Assembly (NCBI RefSeq): GCF_030711405.1 | Contig: NZ_JAULSI010000029.1 | Location: forward strand, 1 to 64,000 | DNA from: Massilia brevitalea | Lineage (GTDB): Bacteria; Pseudomonadota; Gammaproteobacteria; Burkholderiales; Burkholderiaceae_D | Direction: 5' to 3' | Length of the DNA: 64,000 nt | Shown here: in pieces, positions 9,114 to 17,025 of the stretch | Position numbering within the stretch: the stretch's first letter is position 1 | How the letters are laid out: every line of letters begins with the position of its first letter | Program-made: the position numbers and the translations under genes | Notes under the pieces: model-generated | The model's input: the letters and a program-made list of their open reading frames with translations, nothing else | What the model was told of the DNA's origin: nothing | The model's database searches: none

Positions 9114-10103
9114 TCAGCGCCGCCACGGATTGAAGGTGGTCAGCCAGGCGCGCACCCGGTTGGCGTCGGCCGCACGCGATAATTTCCCCTGAGAGTTCAG
9201 GAAGACCATGACCGTCGCCCTGCCCTTGACCACCGCATGCAGGACCATGCAGCGGCCGGCCTCCGAGATATACCCCGTCTTTTGCAGGCGGATCTTCCAG
9301 CTGCGGCTTGCGGTGAGCCGGTTCGAGTTGCGGTAGACGGTCTGCTCGCGCGCCTGCCGGATCGAGAAGTGGCGGTCGGTCGAGTAGCGCCGGATCACCT
9401 GGTTCTTTTCGACGGCGACCACCAGCCTGGCCAGGTCCTCCGGGCTCGAGACGTTGGCGCTCGACAGCCCGGTCGGTTCCACGTAGCGGGTGCTGCGCAT
9501 GCCCAGCGCCCTGGCCCTGGCATTCATCGCCTCGACAAATTTCCCGGTCCCGCCGGGGTAGTTGCGCCCCAGCGCAGACGCGGCGCGGTTCTCCGAACTC
9601 ATCAGGGCAAGATGCAGCATGGCCGAGCGCGACAGGCGGGTGCCCACCCGCAGGCGGGACGAGGAATACTTGAGACGGTCGACGTCCGCCTGGGTGACGG
9701 TCAGCATTTCCTGCATGTCCTGCCTGGCGTCCAGCACGACCAGGGCCGTCATCAGCTTGGTCAGCGACGCGATCGGCATGACCGCGTGTGCGTTCTTCTG
9801 GTACAGGACCCTCTGCGTCTTCGGATCGAGCACCAGTACGGCGCTCGAGCGCAGGGCCGCCAGCTGGGCGTTGGCACGGTCGACCGTGGCCGCCTTCGGG
9901 TGACGCACCCGCTTCGCGGTTTTTGCCCTGGTTTTCGCTTTTATCTTTGTTCTTGCTTTTGTCTTTGCTTTTGCTTTTGTTTTCTCCTTTGCTTTGATTT
10001 TTGCCTTCGCCGTGGCGGAGGCGCGGCTGCCGTTGGCGTGCACGGGCGATGCGGAACCCAGCAGGAATGCCAGGGACAGGAAAACGAGGACCAGTATTTT
10101 CAT
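9114..10103 (-). CDS. pbpG: D-alanyl-D-alanine endopeptidase (PBP7/PbpG-like) with Lys/Ala-rich arm
   Basis: A 329-residue exported serine peptidase of the S11 family, which cleaves DD-crosslinks in peptidoglycan. A signal peptide (KILVLVFLSLAFLLGSASPVHA) is followed by about 45 residues of K-A-K-x-K repeats. The catalytic domain shows all three motifs: SxxK in IASLTK, SxN in SSEN, and KTG in LQKTGYISEAG. The ATG at 10103 is chosen because it directly precedes the signal peptide; the longer frame is Arg-rich and unsupported. The repeat arm is unusual for this family and may bind anionic wall polymers. It converges on arsH with a 9-base gap. Confidence 0.88.
   Translation of the reverse strand: MKILVLVFLSLAFLLGSASPVHANGSRASATAKAKIKAKEKTKAKAKTKARTKIKAKTRAKTAKRVRHPKAATVDRANAQLAALRSSAVLVLDPKTQRVLYQKNAHAVMPIASLTKLMTALVVLDARQDMQEMLTVTQADVDRLKYSSSRLRVGTRLSRSAMLHLALMSSENRAASALGRNYPGGTGKFVEAMNARARALGMRSTRYVEPTGLSSANVSSPEDLARLVVAVEKNQVIRRYSTDRHFSIRQAREQTVYRNSNRLTASRSWKIRLQKTGYISEAGRCMVLHAVVKGRATVMVFLNSQGKLSRAADANRVRAWLTTFNPWRR
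9905..10015 (-). repeat. Low-complexity AAAGC-type tract inside pbpG
   Basis: On the minus strand this tract is built of AAAGC/AAARC-like units and encodes the Lys/Ala/Thr repeat arm of the endopeptidase. It is strikingly purine-rich on the coding strand and low in GC compared with its surroundings. Such tracts can expand or contract by slippage in multiples of codons. Confidence 0.75.
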
Positions 10104-10185
10104 CTTCGAAAGAGGCAGGCAAGGCCTCCGCCGCCCTCGGCAGCGGAGCATACGAATCCGGCCATCGTAATGGCCGAGAATTAGC

Positions 10186-10269
10186 AAACACTTAGCGATG
10201 AGCAGGATCGTCCGGTGCGCCGGCGCGGCGCCCAGCGTCTCACGTGCGCTAAGGCTTCGCTAAGTGTTT
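10186..10269. promoter_or_regulatory. 12-base inverted repeat containing CTAAG direct repeats (candidate response-regulator operator)
   Basis: AAACACTTAGCG at 10186-10197 is perfectly complementary to CGCTAAGTGTTT at 10258-10269. The right side also holds two CTAAG half-sites spaced 11 bases apart (10249-10253 and 10260-10264), about one helical turn, as OmpR-family regulators of the PmrA/QseB type bind. It lies between the divergent pbpG and two-component genes, so it is a good candidate for autoregulation. Confidence 0.5.
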
Positions 10270-10392
10270 CCTCCTAACATGACGCGCTCGCACGAAGCCC
10301 GGCCGGGCAGGCGCCAGCGAACGCGGCCCCGTGCCGGCCGCTGGTAAGCTTGGCGACGTAATTCGGCGGCGTAATACAGGAGAAAGCAAGAC

Positions 10393-10473
10393 ATGAAAGT
10401 AGCGATGACGGGCCTGGCCCCGGCAGGGCGCACGGCATGCGGTTGCCCGCCGCCCCGAGGAGCCGGCCGATGA
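10393..10473 (+). CDS. Short upstream ORF coupled to the response regulator
   Basis: A 26-codon frame (begins MKVAMTGLAPAGRTACG) has AGGAG about 10 bases before its ATG, and its TGA overlaps the ATG of the next gene (ATGA). The product has no recognisable family and is short and Pro/Gly-rich at the end. It may be a coupling or leader peptide, or the remnant of a larger gene. I regard translation as plausible but unproven. Confidence 0.35.
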   Translation: MKVAMTGLAPAGRTACGCPPPRGAGR

Positions 10474-11132
10474 GGGTGCTGCTGGTGGAGGACGACCCGA
10501 TGATCGGCAGCGTGGTCCAGCATGCGCTGCGCGACGCCAGCTATGCGGCCGACTGGGTGGTCGACGGCGAGGCTGCGCTGACGGCGCTGCGTACCCTGGA
10601 ATACGGACTGGTCCTGCTCGACCTGAACCTGCCCCGCATCGACGGCATGGCCGTGCTGCGCGCGGTGCGCCAGGCGCGCAACGACGTGCCGGTGCTGGTG
10701 CTGACGGCGCGCGAGGCCACCGAGGACCGCGTGGCCGGCCTCGATGGCGGGGCCGACGACTACCTGGTCAAGCCGTTCGCGATGAGCGAGCTGCTGGCGC
10801 GCATGCGCGCCCTGACCCGGCGCAAGGAGTGCACGGCCAGCCCGGTGCTCGGGAACGGCATCGTCGCACTCGACCCGGCCACCCACGAGGCCCGCACCGC
10901 AACGGCGACGGTGCGCCTGACCGCGCGCGAATTCCCCCTGTTGCAGGCGCTGCTGGTGCGCCCGGGCGCCATCCTCTCGCGTGCGGAGCTGGAACACCGC
11001 GTCTACGGCTGGGACGAGGAAGTCGAGAGCAATGCGATCGAATTCCTGATCCACTCGCTGCGCAAGAAACTCGGCAGCGAGATCATCAAGAATGTACGGG
11101 GCGTCGGATGGATGGTCGCGAAGGGCCGGTAG
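10470..11132 (+). CDS. OmpR-family response regulator
   Basis: A 220-residue DNA-binding regulator. The receiver domain (residues 1-115) has the acidic pocket EDDP, the phosphoacceptor Asp in VLLDLNLPRIDG (about residue 51), Thr in LTARE and Lys in LVKPF. The C-terminal winged helix (about 125-220) ends with RKKLGSEIIKNVRGVGWMV. Its sequence style is that of the QseB/PmrA/TctD branch. The ATG at 10470 has GAGGAG about 9 bases upstream. It overlaps the following kinase gene by 25 bases; signal unknown. Confidence 0.92.
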   Translation: MRVLLVEDDPMIGSVVQHALRDASYAADWVVDGEAALTALRTLEYGLVLLDLNLPRIDGMAVLRAVRQARNDVPVLVLTAREATEDRVAGLDGGADDYLVKPFAMSELLARMRALTRRKECTASPVLGNGIVALDPATHEARTATATVRLTAREFPLLQALLVRPGAILSRAELEHRVYGWDEEVESNAIEFLIHSLRKKLGSEIIKNVRGVGWMVAKGR

Positions 11133-12454
11133 CGGCATCGCTGCGTTTCAGGCTGTCGCTGTGGATCTCGACGGCGATCCTGCTCGGCGCCGCCGTGGCC
11201 GGCCTGTATTCGTACGTCGACGCCACCAGCGATGCCCACCATGACCAGGACACGCAACTGCGGCAGGTCGGCTACCTGATCAGCAGGCTCGATGCCGTAC
11301 CGACCTCGCCGATGGCGCGCGAACGGGTCGGCGACGTCGACTTCGATGCGCGCCTGGTCGTGCGCTTCATCGACGCGCCCGGCGCGCCCGTGCCGAAACC
11401 GGAACGGCCGCCGCATTTTTCGCCCGCACTGCCCGACGGCCTGCAGACCGTGACCAGCGGCAGCGAGACCTGGCGCGTCTTCATCCGCACCAACGCCCGC
11501 GGCGTGCGCGTCGCGGTGGCGCAGCAGACGGCCGTGCGCGACGCGGCGGCGCGTGCGAATGCCTTGCGCGCGGTGACGCCGGTTCTGTTCCTGGGGCCGT
11601 TGCTGGTGCTGATGGTGACGCTGCTGGTGCGGACCATGTTCCAGCCGCTGCAAAAGCTTGCCGCGCAATTGCGCGAGCGCCCGGAACACGACCTCGAGGA
11701 ACTCGACCGGGCCGCACTGCCGTCGGAAGTCTGGCCTTTCGTGGCCGAGATCAACAAGCTGATCGGCCGCACGGTGCGCGCGCTGTCGCTGCAGCGGCGC
11801 TTCATCGCCGACGCCGCGCACGAGCTGCGCTCACCCATGACCGCCCTGTCGCTGCAGGCGGAACGGCTGGTGGCCAGCGACATGCAGGGCGAGGCGCGGG
11901 AACGGCTGGGCGCCCTGTCGGCCGGCCTGGCGCGCACCCGCATCCTGCTCGACCAGTTGCTGACGCTGGCGCGCACCCAGGAGTCGGGCAATGGCCGGCT
12001 GGCCCAGGTACCCCTGAAGAAGATTATCCAGGAATGCCTCGAAGACCTGGTGCCGCTGGCCGAAGCCAGGGCGATCGACCTGGGCGTGGTAGGCGACGCC
12101 GATCCGGCCGTCGCCGGGCATGCCGTGGATATCGCCATCCTCGTGAAAAACCTGGTCGACAACGCCATCCGGTATACGCCCGAAGGCGGCCGCATCGACA
12201 TCAGCGTGACCGAGGCCGGCGGCTGCGTCGTGCTCGATATCGACGACACGGGCATCGGTATTCCCGAGGAAGAACGGGAGCGCGTGTTCGATCCCTTCTA
12301 CCGCGTGCTCGGCAACGGCGCGATCGGCTCCGGCCTCGGCCTGGCCATCACGGCCTCGATCGCGCACCAGGCCGGCGCCGGCATCGCGCTGCTAGACAGG
12401 CCCGACGGCATGCGCGGCCTGCGCGCGCGCGTGACGTTTCCGGCGGCATGCTGA
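11108..12454 (+). CDS. Sensor histidine kinase (QseC/TctE type)
   Basis: A 448-residue inner-membrane kinase, partner of the preceding regulator. TM1 is at about residues 12-35 and TM2 about 155-178, flanking a roughly 115-residue periplasmic sensor domain. A HAMP-like linker follows. The H-box is FIADAAHELRSPMTALSL (His about 239), the N-box LVDNAIRYTPEGG, the G1 box DDTGIGIP and the G2 box GSGLGL. The ATG at 11108 lies inside the regulator gene, so translation is coupled. Ligand and target genes are unknown; the nearby divergent pbpG is one possible target. Confidence 0.9.
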   Translation: MDGREGPVAASLRFRLSLWISTAILLGAAVAGLYSYVDATSDAHHDQDTQLRQVGYLISRLDAVPTSPMARERVGDVDFDARLVVRFIDAPGAPVPKPERPPHFSPALPDGLQTVTSGSETWRVFIRTNARGVRVAVAQQTAVRDAAARANALRAVTPVLFLGPLLVLMVTLLVRTMFQPLQKLAAQLRERPEHDLEELDRAALPSEVWPFVAEINKLIGRTVRALSLQRRFIADAAHELRSPMTALSLQAERLVASDMQGEARERLGALSAGLARTRILLDQLLTLARTQESGNGRLAQVPLKKIIQECLEDLVPLAEARAIDLGVVGDADPAVAGHAVDIAILVKNLVDNAIRYTPEGGRIDISVTEAGGCVVLDIDDTGIGIPEEERERVFDPFYRVLGNGAIGSGLGLAITASIAHQAGAGIALLDRPDGMRGLRARVTFPAAC

Positions 12455-12509
12455 ACATGTCCTGCCTCCCGGCCGCGGCGGCAGGTCATGGCGCCGCCCG
12501 GGCTGCCGG

Positions 12510-13991
12510 TCAGCCGAACAGGCCATGCAGGTACCACCGCGGCGTCTCTTCCTCGCCCGACCCCACAATCCGCTCGCGGTACACCCAGTACAGCGTGTGA
12601 TCCTGCCCTTCCGCGACAAAATAATCCCGCGTCTGCGTCTGGCTCCACCACCCCGCCTCGATCCGCTCCGCCACCGACGCCATCTTCAGGGGCGATCCAT
12701 AGAACGGCCGGTGATTGCGCATCAAGAGCGCAATCGGCTTGGCCAGGATCCAGGTCGGCCGCGCCAGGCTTTCCACGTCGGGCGGCATCTGCGCCGAGCG
12801 CGCCGTTTCGCGCACCTTTTCCTGCACCGGCACCCAGCTGTTGGCCACCTCGGGCCGGTAATCGGCCTGTGGTAAGGCCTGCAGCACATTCTCCGGCCCC
12901 AGGCGCGCGATCAGGAGTTCGAACATGCGCAGCCGGTCTTCCTCGCTGCCGCCCGGTTCGGGAAACAGCGACTCGTTCGGCGGCGCCATCGGCTGCACCT
13001 GGTTGGCGTCGAGTACCAGGGCAATCACCGGCGCCTCCAGGATGAGCTTGGCCAGGCGTTCGCGCAGCAGGCGCACCAGGTGCTCGTCGCGCCAGGTAGG
13101 CTCGGCCAGCGCGATCTCGACCGGCGTGGGTGGACGCGCCACCCGGCCCCGTTCGTGTTCGAGCAGCAGCGTGATGCGCTCGACGGCCAGCTGGTGCGCG
13201 CACAGCCAGCCGGTCAGTTGCTGCACCAGGCGTTCGGCGCCCATCAGGCATTCCTCGGCATTTTCCAGCCGGTCGAAGAGTTCGATCTTCGCGTGGAAAC
13301 TGGTGGGCGCCTCGACCCATTCGAACAATTCGGGCGCCATGCCGTAGGCGGCGTCGAGCATGTCGAGCAGTGCGCGACCGCAGCGCCGCTGCAAACCCGG
13401 ACGCGGCAGGCGGCGCATGGCGCCCAGGCTGAAGCAGCCGATGCCTTCGAACCAGGTGGCATAGGCGCGCGCCGGCGGCGGCAGGCTGGCCGGCAGGTTA
13501 TCCAACCGCCGCGTGAGCGACTCGATGCGCAGGGCGCGGCCGGCACGGCGCCGCGCCAGCATCCAGGCGCCGCGTGCGGTGGGGGCGCAGCTGAGCACGC
13601 CGGAGTAGCCGAGCGCACGCAAACTGGCGCGCACGCGCCGGCACAGTGCGCGGATGCCGCCGAACAGGCGCAGGCTGGCGCCGATGTCGATCAACAGGGT
13701 CGATTCCTCGGCCACCGCCACCAGCGGCGTGTACTGCAGCAGCGCCAGCGCTGCCGTGTTCAGGGCCTCGGCCTCGCGCTCGGGCGAGCGCACGTGCAGG
13801 CGCGCGTCCGGCATCAGCATGAGCACCCCGCCGCGGCGCATGCCGGGTGCTACCCCGGCAGCGCGCGCCATCGGGGAAGCTGCCAGCACGCGCTCCTGCT
13901 CGAGCACGACGCTGCCGGCGTCATTGCACCAGTTCGGGCTGAAGACCTCGAGCGGTAACTGGTGCAGGTGCAGGCCGATCCACAAGCGCAT
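12510..13991 (-). CDS. imuB: ImuB, Y-family-like protein of the SOS mutasome
   Basis: A 493-residue homologue of Y-family polymerases that acts as a scaffold, bringing ImuA and DnaE2 to the beta clamp during mutagenic lesion bypass. The N-terminus MRLWIGLHLHQLPLEVF and the segment RLFGGIRALCRRVRASLRAL are characteristic. The polymerase acidic residues are not conserved, as in other ImuB proteins. The gene overlaps the end of imuA by 71 bases in another frame, which is unusually long. No dnaE2 follows: the next gene is the convergent sensor kinase, so DnaE2, if present, is elsewhere. Confidence 0.9.
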   Translation of the reverse strand: MRLWIGLHLHQLPLEVFSPNWCNDAGSVVLEQERVLAASPMARAAGVAPGMRRGGVLMLMPDARLHVRSPEREAEALNTAALALLQYTPLVAVAEESTLLIDIGASLRLFGGIRALCRRVRASLRALGYSGVLSCAPTARGAWMLARRRAGRALRIESLTRRLDNLPASLPPPARAYATWFEGIGCFSLGAMRRLPRPGLQRRCGRALLDMLDAAYGMAPELFEWVEAPTSFHAKIELFDRLENAEECLMGAERLVQQLTGWLCAHQLAVERITLLLEHERGRVARPPTPVEIALAEPTWRDEHLVRLLRERLAKLILEAPVIALVLDANQVQPMAPPNESLFPEPGGSEEDRLRMFELLIARLGPENVLQALPQADYRPEVANSWVPVQEKVRETARSAQMPPDVESLARPTWILAKPIALLMRNHRPFYGSPLKMASVAERIEAGWWSQTQTRDYFVAEGQDHTLYWVYRERIVGSGEEETPRWYLHGLFG

Positions 13992-14628
13992 GTCGTTGAA
14001 GCAAAGTTGGAGTGAGTGGCAGGAACAGCGGCGCGTCGCGCTGCGGCCCCCGGCGTTTGACGAAGCCGACGTCGAGTCCGCCGGCGGCGGGCCGCAGCGA
14101 CAGGCGCAGCGGCGCCGGCGACGAGTCTTGCGCGGCGGCGAGCGGACGCATCATGAAGAACAGGGTTTCGCCGCATTGCGCCGCCAAATGGAGGCGGCGC
14201 AGGCTTTCGCCGCGCACGTGGTTGGCCCAGAACAGCAGCGCGCCACAACTGCCGCTGCGCAGCACCTGCTCGGCGGCCCACAGCGCATCGTTGGTGCGGG
14301 TGGCGCGCAGCCAGACCAGTTGCGACGGCGGCAGGCCGAGGGCGGCCAGCGCCAGCGCCTGCGGCGGGTGCGGCGGCTGCAACAGCACGATGCGGCGCGC
14401 CGCAGCCGCCACCAGGGCCGGGCGCAGCAGGCGCATTTCGCCGATGCCGGGCTGTTGCAGCAGCAAATCGACCAGGGTGCCGGTCGGCCAGCCGCCGCCC
14501 GGCAACTGCTTCGACAGCACGGGATAGCCGGTGTCGACGCAGCGCGTATTGGAGCGTGCCAGCTGTGAGGCCCGCCACAGTGAAGGATGCAATTCTTCCG
14601 GTGAAGTATTGTTTTGTAAGGAAGACAT
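13921..14628 (-). CDS. imuA: ImuA, RecA-like SOS mutagenesis protein
   Basis: A 235-residue RecA-fold protein of the ImuA/SulA-like family, needed with ImuB and DnaE2 for damage-induced mutagenesis. The conserved opening HPSLWRASQLA is near residue 16, and LPGGGWPTGTLVDLLLQQPGIGEMRLL (about 42-68) replaces the canonical Walker A region. I chose the ATG at 14628 (MSSLQNN). A LexA box lies 23 bases upstream. The last 23 codons overlap imuB; either this is real coupling or the C-terminus is affected by an indel. Confidence 0.88.
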   Translation of the reverse strand: MSSLQNNTSPEELHPSLWRASQLARSNTRCVDTGYPVLSKQLPGGGWPTGTLVDLLLQQPGIGEMRLLRPALVAAAARRIVLLQPPHPPQALALAALGLPPSQLVWLRATRTNDALWAAEQVLRSGSCGALLFWANHVRGESLRRLHLAAQCGETLFFMMRPLAAAQDSSPAPLRLSLRPAAGGLDVGFVKRRGPQRDAPLFLPLTPTLLQRHALVDRPAPAPVTARGLQPELVQ

Positions 14629-14650
14629 GATTATGGGCAATGCAAAAGTA

Positions 14651-14666
14651 CTGGATGGATATACAG
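14651..14666 (-). promoter_or_regulatory. LexA box upstream of imuA
   Basis: CTGGATGGATATACAG matches the proteobacterial LexA operator CTGT-N8-ACAG at 7 of 8 fixed positions. It extends to a palindrome TACTG / CAGTA (14649-14668). It sits 23 bases before the imuA start codon, the expected place for SOS repression. LexA control of imuA-imuB cassettes is well established. Confidence 0.85.
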
Positions 14667-14889
14667 TACTAGCTCGTTCAGCTTTTGGCAAGATGTGTAT
14701 AGTCTGTCTATGTAGGATTTCACCTTGTTCTTATGTACGCTCAAGCGGGCCTACTCTTTGTGACCCTGGCCAGGCAAGCCATCCGACCCGCATCAAAAAG
14801 TGAAATAATGACGGTTTACTTATTATTCTTCTGGCAATGACCGCAGATCTCTTCCATTCACAGTACACAGCACTGAGCAAAGGCCAGCC

Positions 14890-16134
14890 ATGACCACGAT
14901 GCAATTGGTCGGCGCCATACTGTTCGCCTGCGCCTTGATTCATACCTTCTCCGCCAAGGGCTTCGAGGTGCTGGTCCACCGCCACCCGCGCCATGCCGGC
15001 CTGTTCCATTTGCTGGGCGAGGTCGAGGTCGTGTTCGGCTTCTGGGCGTTCGTCCTGATCGCCGCCATGGCCCTCGTGTCCGGCCCGGACAGCGCGGTCG
15101 ACTATGCCGAGTCGCGCCACTACACCGAGCCGCTGTTCGTGTTCGTGGTGATGGTGATCGCGGCTTCGCGGCCCATCCTGGACGCCGTGCGTTCCCTGCT
15201 CGCCACGGTCGCGCGCCTGGTGCCGGTACGCACCGAAGTGGCACTGGCCTGGCTCGGCCTGGCCCTGGTGCCGCTGGCCGGTTCCCTGATCACCGAACCG
15301 GCCGCGATGACGCTGGCGGCGCTGATGCTGGCGCCCCAGGTATTCCGGCCCGGCATACCGGAACCGTTGAAGTATGGCGCGCTGGGCGTGCTGTTCGTGA
15401 ACGTTTCCATCGGCGGCACCCTGACCTCCTACGCCGCGCCGCCGGTGCTGATGGTGGCTAGCACCTGGGGCTGGGACAGCGCCTACATGTTTACCCACTT
15501 CGGCTGGCGCGCGGCCGTGGCCATCTTCATCAACGCCACCGTCATCACTCTGCTGCTGCGCAAGCACATGCGCCCGGGCGCCGCGTCCGGCGACAGCGCA
15601 GGAAAGGTGCCGCTGAAAGTCTCGCTGGTGCACCTGGCCTTCCTGGCGGCGGTGGTGCTGCTGGCCCACCATCCGGTGCTGTTCCTCGGCCTGTTCATGC
15701 TGTTCCTCGGCTTTACCCAGGCTTACCAGCGCCACCAGGACCCGTTGATTTTGAAAGAAGGCTTGCTGGTTGGCTTCTTCCTGGCCGGACTGGTGGTGCT
15801 GGGCGGGATGCAGCAATGGTGGCTGCAGCCGCTCGTCTCCAGCCTGGGGCCGACCGCCCTGTTCTTCGGCGCGCTGGGCCTGACGGCGATTACCGACAAC
15901 GCCGCCCTCACCTATCTCGGCTCGCTCATCGCGGGCCTGTCGGAGCAGTCGCAATACATGCTGGTGGCGGGTGCCGTAGCCGGCGGCGGCCTGACCGTCA
16001 TCGCCAACGCACCGAACCCGGCCGGCGCGGCCCTGCTCAAGCATGGTTTTGCCGACGAGTCCATCAACGCGCTCGGTTTGCTGGGTGGCGCGCTCGGGCC
16101 GACCGCTGTGGCAGCATTGCTTTTCCTGATCTAA
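14890..16134 (+). CDS. Putative Na+/H+ antiporter (PF07399-type)
   Basis: A 414-residue inner-membrane protein with about 11 hydrophobic segments, resembling the putative Na+/H+ antiporter family PF07399 in the ion-transporter superfamily. Conserved-looking blocks are SLITEPAAMTLAALMLAP (about 135), SIGGTLTSYAAPPVLMVA (about 175), AITDNAALTYLGSL (about 335) and AGGGLTVIANAPNPAG (about 365). The two half-repeats with TEPA and TDNA motifs suggest inverted-repeat topology. The ATG at 14890 follows AAAGG. A HepT-like gene starts only 9 bases after its stop, so the two are probably co-transcribed. Confidence 0.78.
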   Translation: MTTMQLVGAILFACALIHTFSAKGFEVLVHRHPRHAGLFHLLGEVEVVFGFWAFVLIAAMALVSGPDSAVDYAESRHYTEPLFVFVVMVIAASRPILDAVRSLLATVARLVPVRTEVALAWLGLALVPLAGSLITEPAAMTLAALMLAPQVFRPGIPEPLKYGALGVLFVNVSIGGTLTSYAAPPVLMVASTWGWDSAYMFTHFGWRAAVAIFINATVITLLLRKHMRPGAASGDSAGKVPLKVSLVHLAFLAAVVLLAHHPVLFLGLFMLFLGFTQAYQRHQDPLILKEGLLVGFFLAGLVVLGGMQQWWLQPLVSSLGPTALFFGALGLTAITDNAALTYLGSLIAGLSEQSQYMLVAGAVAGGGLTVIANAPNPAGAALLKHGFADESINALGLLGGALGPTAVAALLFLI

Positions 16135-16143
16135 GGAGCATTC

Positions 16144-16566
16144 ATGGACGACACCGTATTGATCGGCAAGACCGGCACCATCGAACGCTGCTGCCGGCGC
16201 GCCCGCGAAGAGTACGAAAAGGACCCGACCACCTTTGTCGGCGATATCACGCGCCAGGACGCGGCCACGCTGAACGTGATCCGCGCCTGGGAAGCGGCCG
16301 TCGAGATGGGAGACTATGTAATCGCCAATGCCGGCCTGGGCGATCCGCACGACGAGCGCGAGGTGATTGCCCTGCTGGCCGAGCATGGCTGGATCGAGGC
16401 GACCCTGGCCGAAGACCTGAAGCGCACCGGCGAATTCTGCCGCGCCGAATGGGACCACCAGGCCGCGCCGCTGCCGGCGCTGGTCACCATCATCAAGCGC
16501 GGGCTGGACGACTTTGGCGCCTACAGCCAGGCGCTGGTGGTGCGCGCCGGGGCGGCCTCAGCCTAA
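16144..16566 (+). CDS. HepT-like (DUF86) protein lacking the motif tyrosine
   Basis: A 140-residue all-helical protein that follows the HepT/DUF86 pattern: a start like LIGKTGTIERCCRRAREEY, DITRQDAATLNVIRAWEAAVEM, and a C-terminal DDFGAYS. HepT toxins are RNases with an RX4HXY motif; the MntA antitoxin AMPylates the Tyr. Here Arg100 and His105 keep the spacing but Ala107 replaces Tyr, and no MntA nucleotidyltransferase is adjacent. AAGGAG precedes the ATG. The gene is coupled to the antiporter. It may be a repurposed regulator rather than a toxin. It overlaps the convergent next gene by 4 bases. Confidence 0.72.
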   Translation: MDDTVLIGKTGTIERCCRRAREEYEKDPTTFVGDITRQDAATLNVIRAWEAAVEMGDYVIANAGLGDPHDEREVIALLAEHGWIEATLAEDLKRTGEFCRAEWDHQAAPLPALVTIIKRGLDDFGAYSQALVVRAGAASA

Positions 16567-16901
16567 TTCGGGTTCGAGGCCAGGGCCGCGTACCAGTCGG
16601 CATACGACGTGTTGGCGGCCATGCGGCGGTTGAAGTCCGGCGCGCCGTCGGCCCACCATACGGTCCCGCGTTCGCCCAGCGCGCGCTTGGCTGCATCGAC
16701 TGCCGAGCGGGCCGCACGCTCCGCCTCGGTATCGTTCGCCTTCTTGGCGATGCCCACCTGGCGCCGTGCGCGCATCAACTGGTCGACCAGTTCCTGGCGC
16801 ACGTCCGGAGCGAGACCGGGATTGCTGGTGCGCCAGAGGCGGCCCGAGACCACGAAGTAACGGCCGTCGGGCGTGGCGGGATATTGTCGGGCATTCGGCA
16901 T
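16563..16901 (-). CDS. Conserved-looking hypothetical protein
   Basis: A 112-residue soluble protein I cannot assign. It starts MPNARQYPATPDGRYFVVSGRLWR, has a helical, Arg/Ala-rich middle (residues 30-75), and ends with GTVWWADGAPDFNRRM and YADWYAALA. It has no signal peptide, membrane segment or Cys. I chose the ATG at 16901 over 16943 because the extension is Arg/Cys-rich and atypical. It is convergent with the HepT-like gene and upstream of nothing on its own strand except the TonB receptor end 125 bases away. Confidence 0.6.
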   Translation of the reverse strand: MPNARQYPATPDGRYFVVSGRLWRTSNPGLAPDVRQELVDQLMRARRQVGIAKKANDTEAERAARSAVDAAKRALGERGTVWWADGAPDFNRRMAANTSYADWYAALASNPN

Positions 16902-16977
16902 GGCCTTACTATACCGAAGCAGGACGCATCCCCGCGTACGCATGCACTATCCCGGCGACTCGGCATCCATTCCCAAG

Positions 16978-16999
16978 CCGGGGTCAGACCTGGCCCCGG
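16978..16999 (-). terminator. Hairpin downstream of the TonB receptor gene
   Basis: CCGGGG (16978-16983) pairs with CCCCGG (16994-16999) about 27 bases beyond the receptor stop codon. The loop contains TCAGACCTGG, so the element carries GGGGTCAGACCTG, a motif that also resembles the arms of the long inverted repeat at 46.4 kb. There is no clear T-tract, so termination is only possible. Confidence 0.35.
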
Positions 17000-17025
17000 C
17001 GCTTGAATGTCACGCTCCGCAAGCC

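Noticed and set aside
14731..16458. A long minus-strand open frame opposite the antiporter and HepT-like gene
   Set aside because: It is antisense to two genes with clear protein character, and its translation is His/Gln/Gly-rich low-complexity.
16144..16566. Active HepT-MntA toxin-antitoxin module
   Set aside because: There is no nucleotidyltransferase neighbour and the motif tyrosine is absent.
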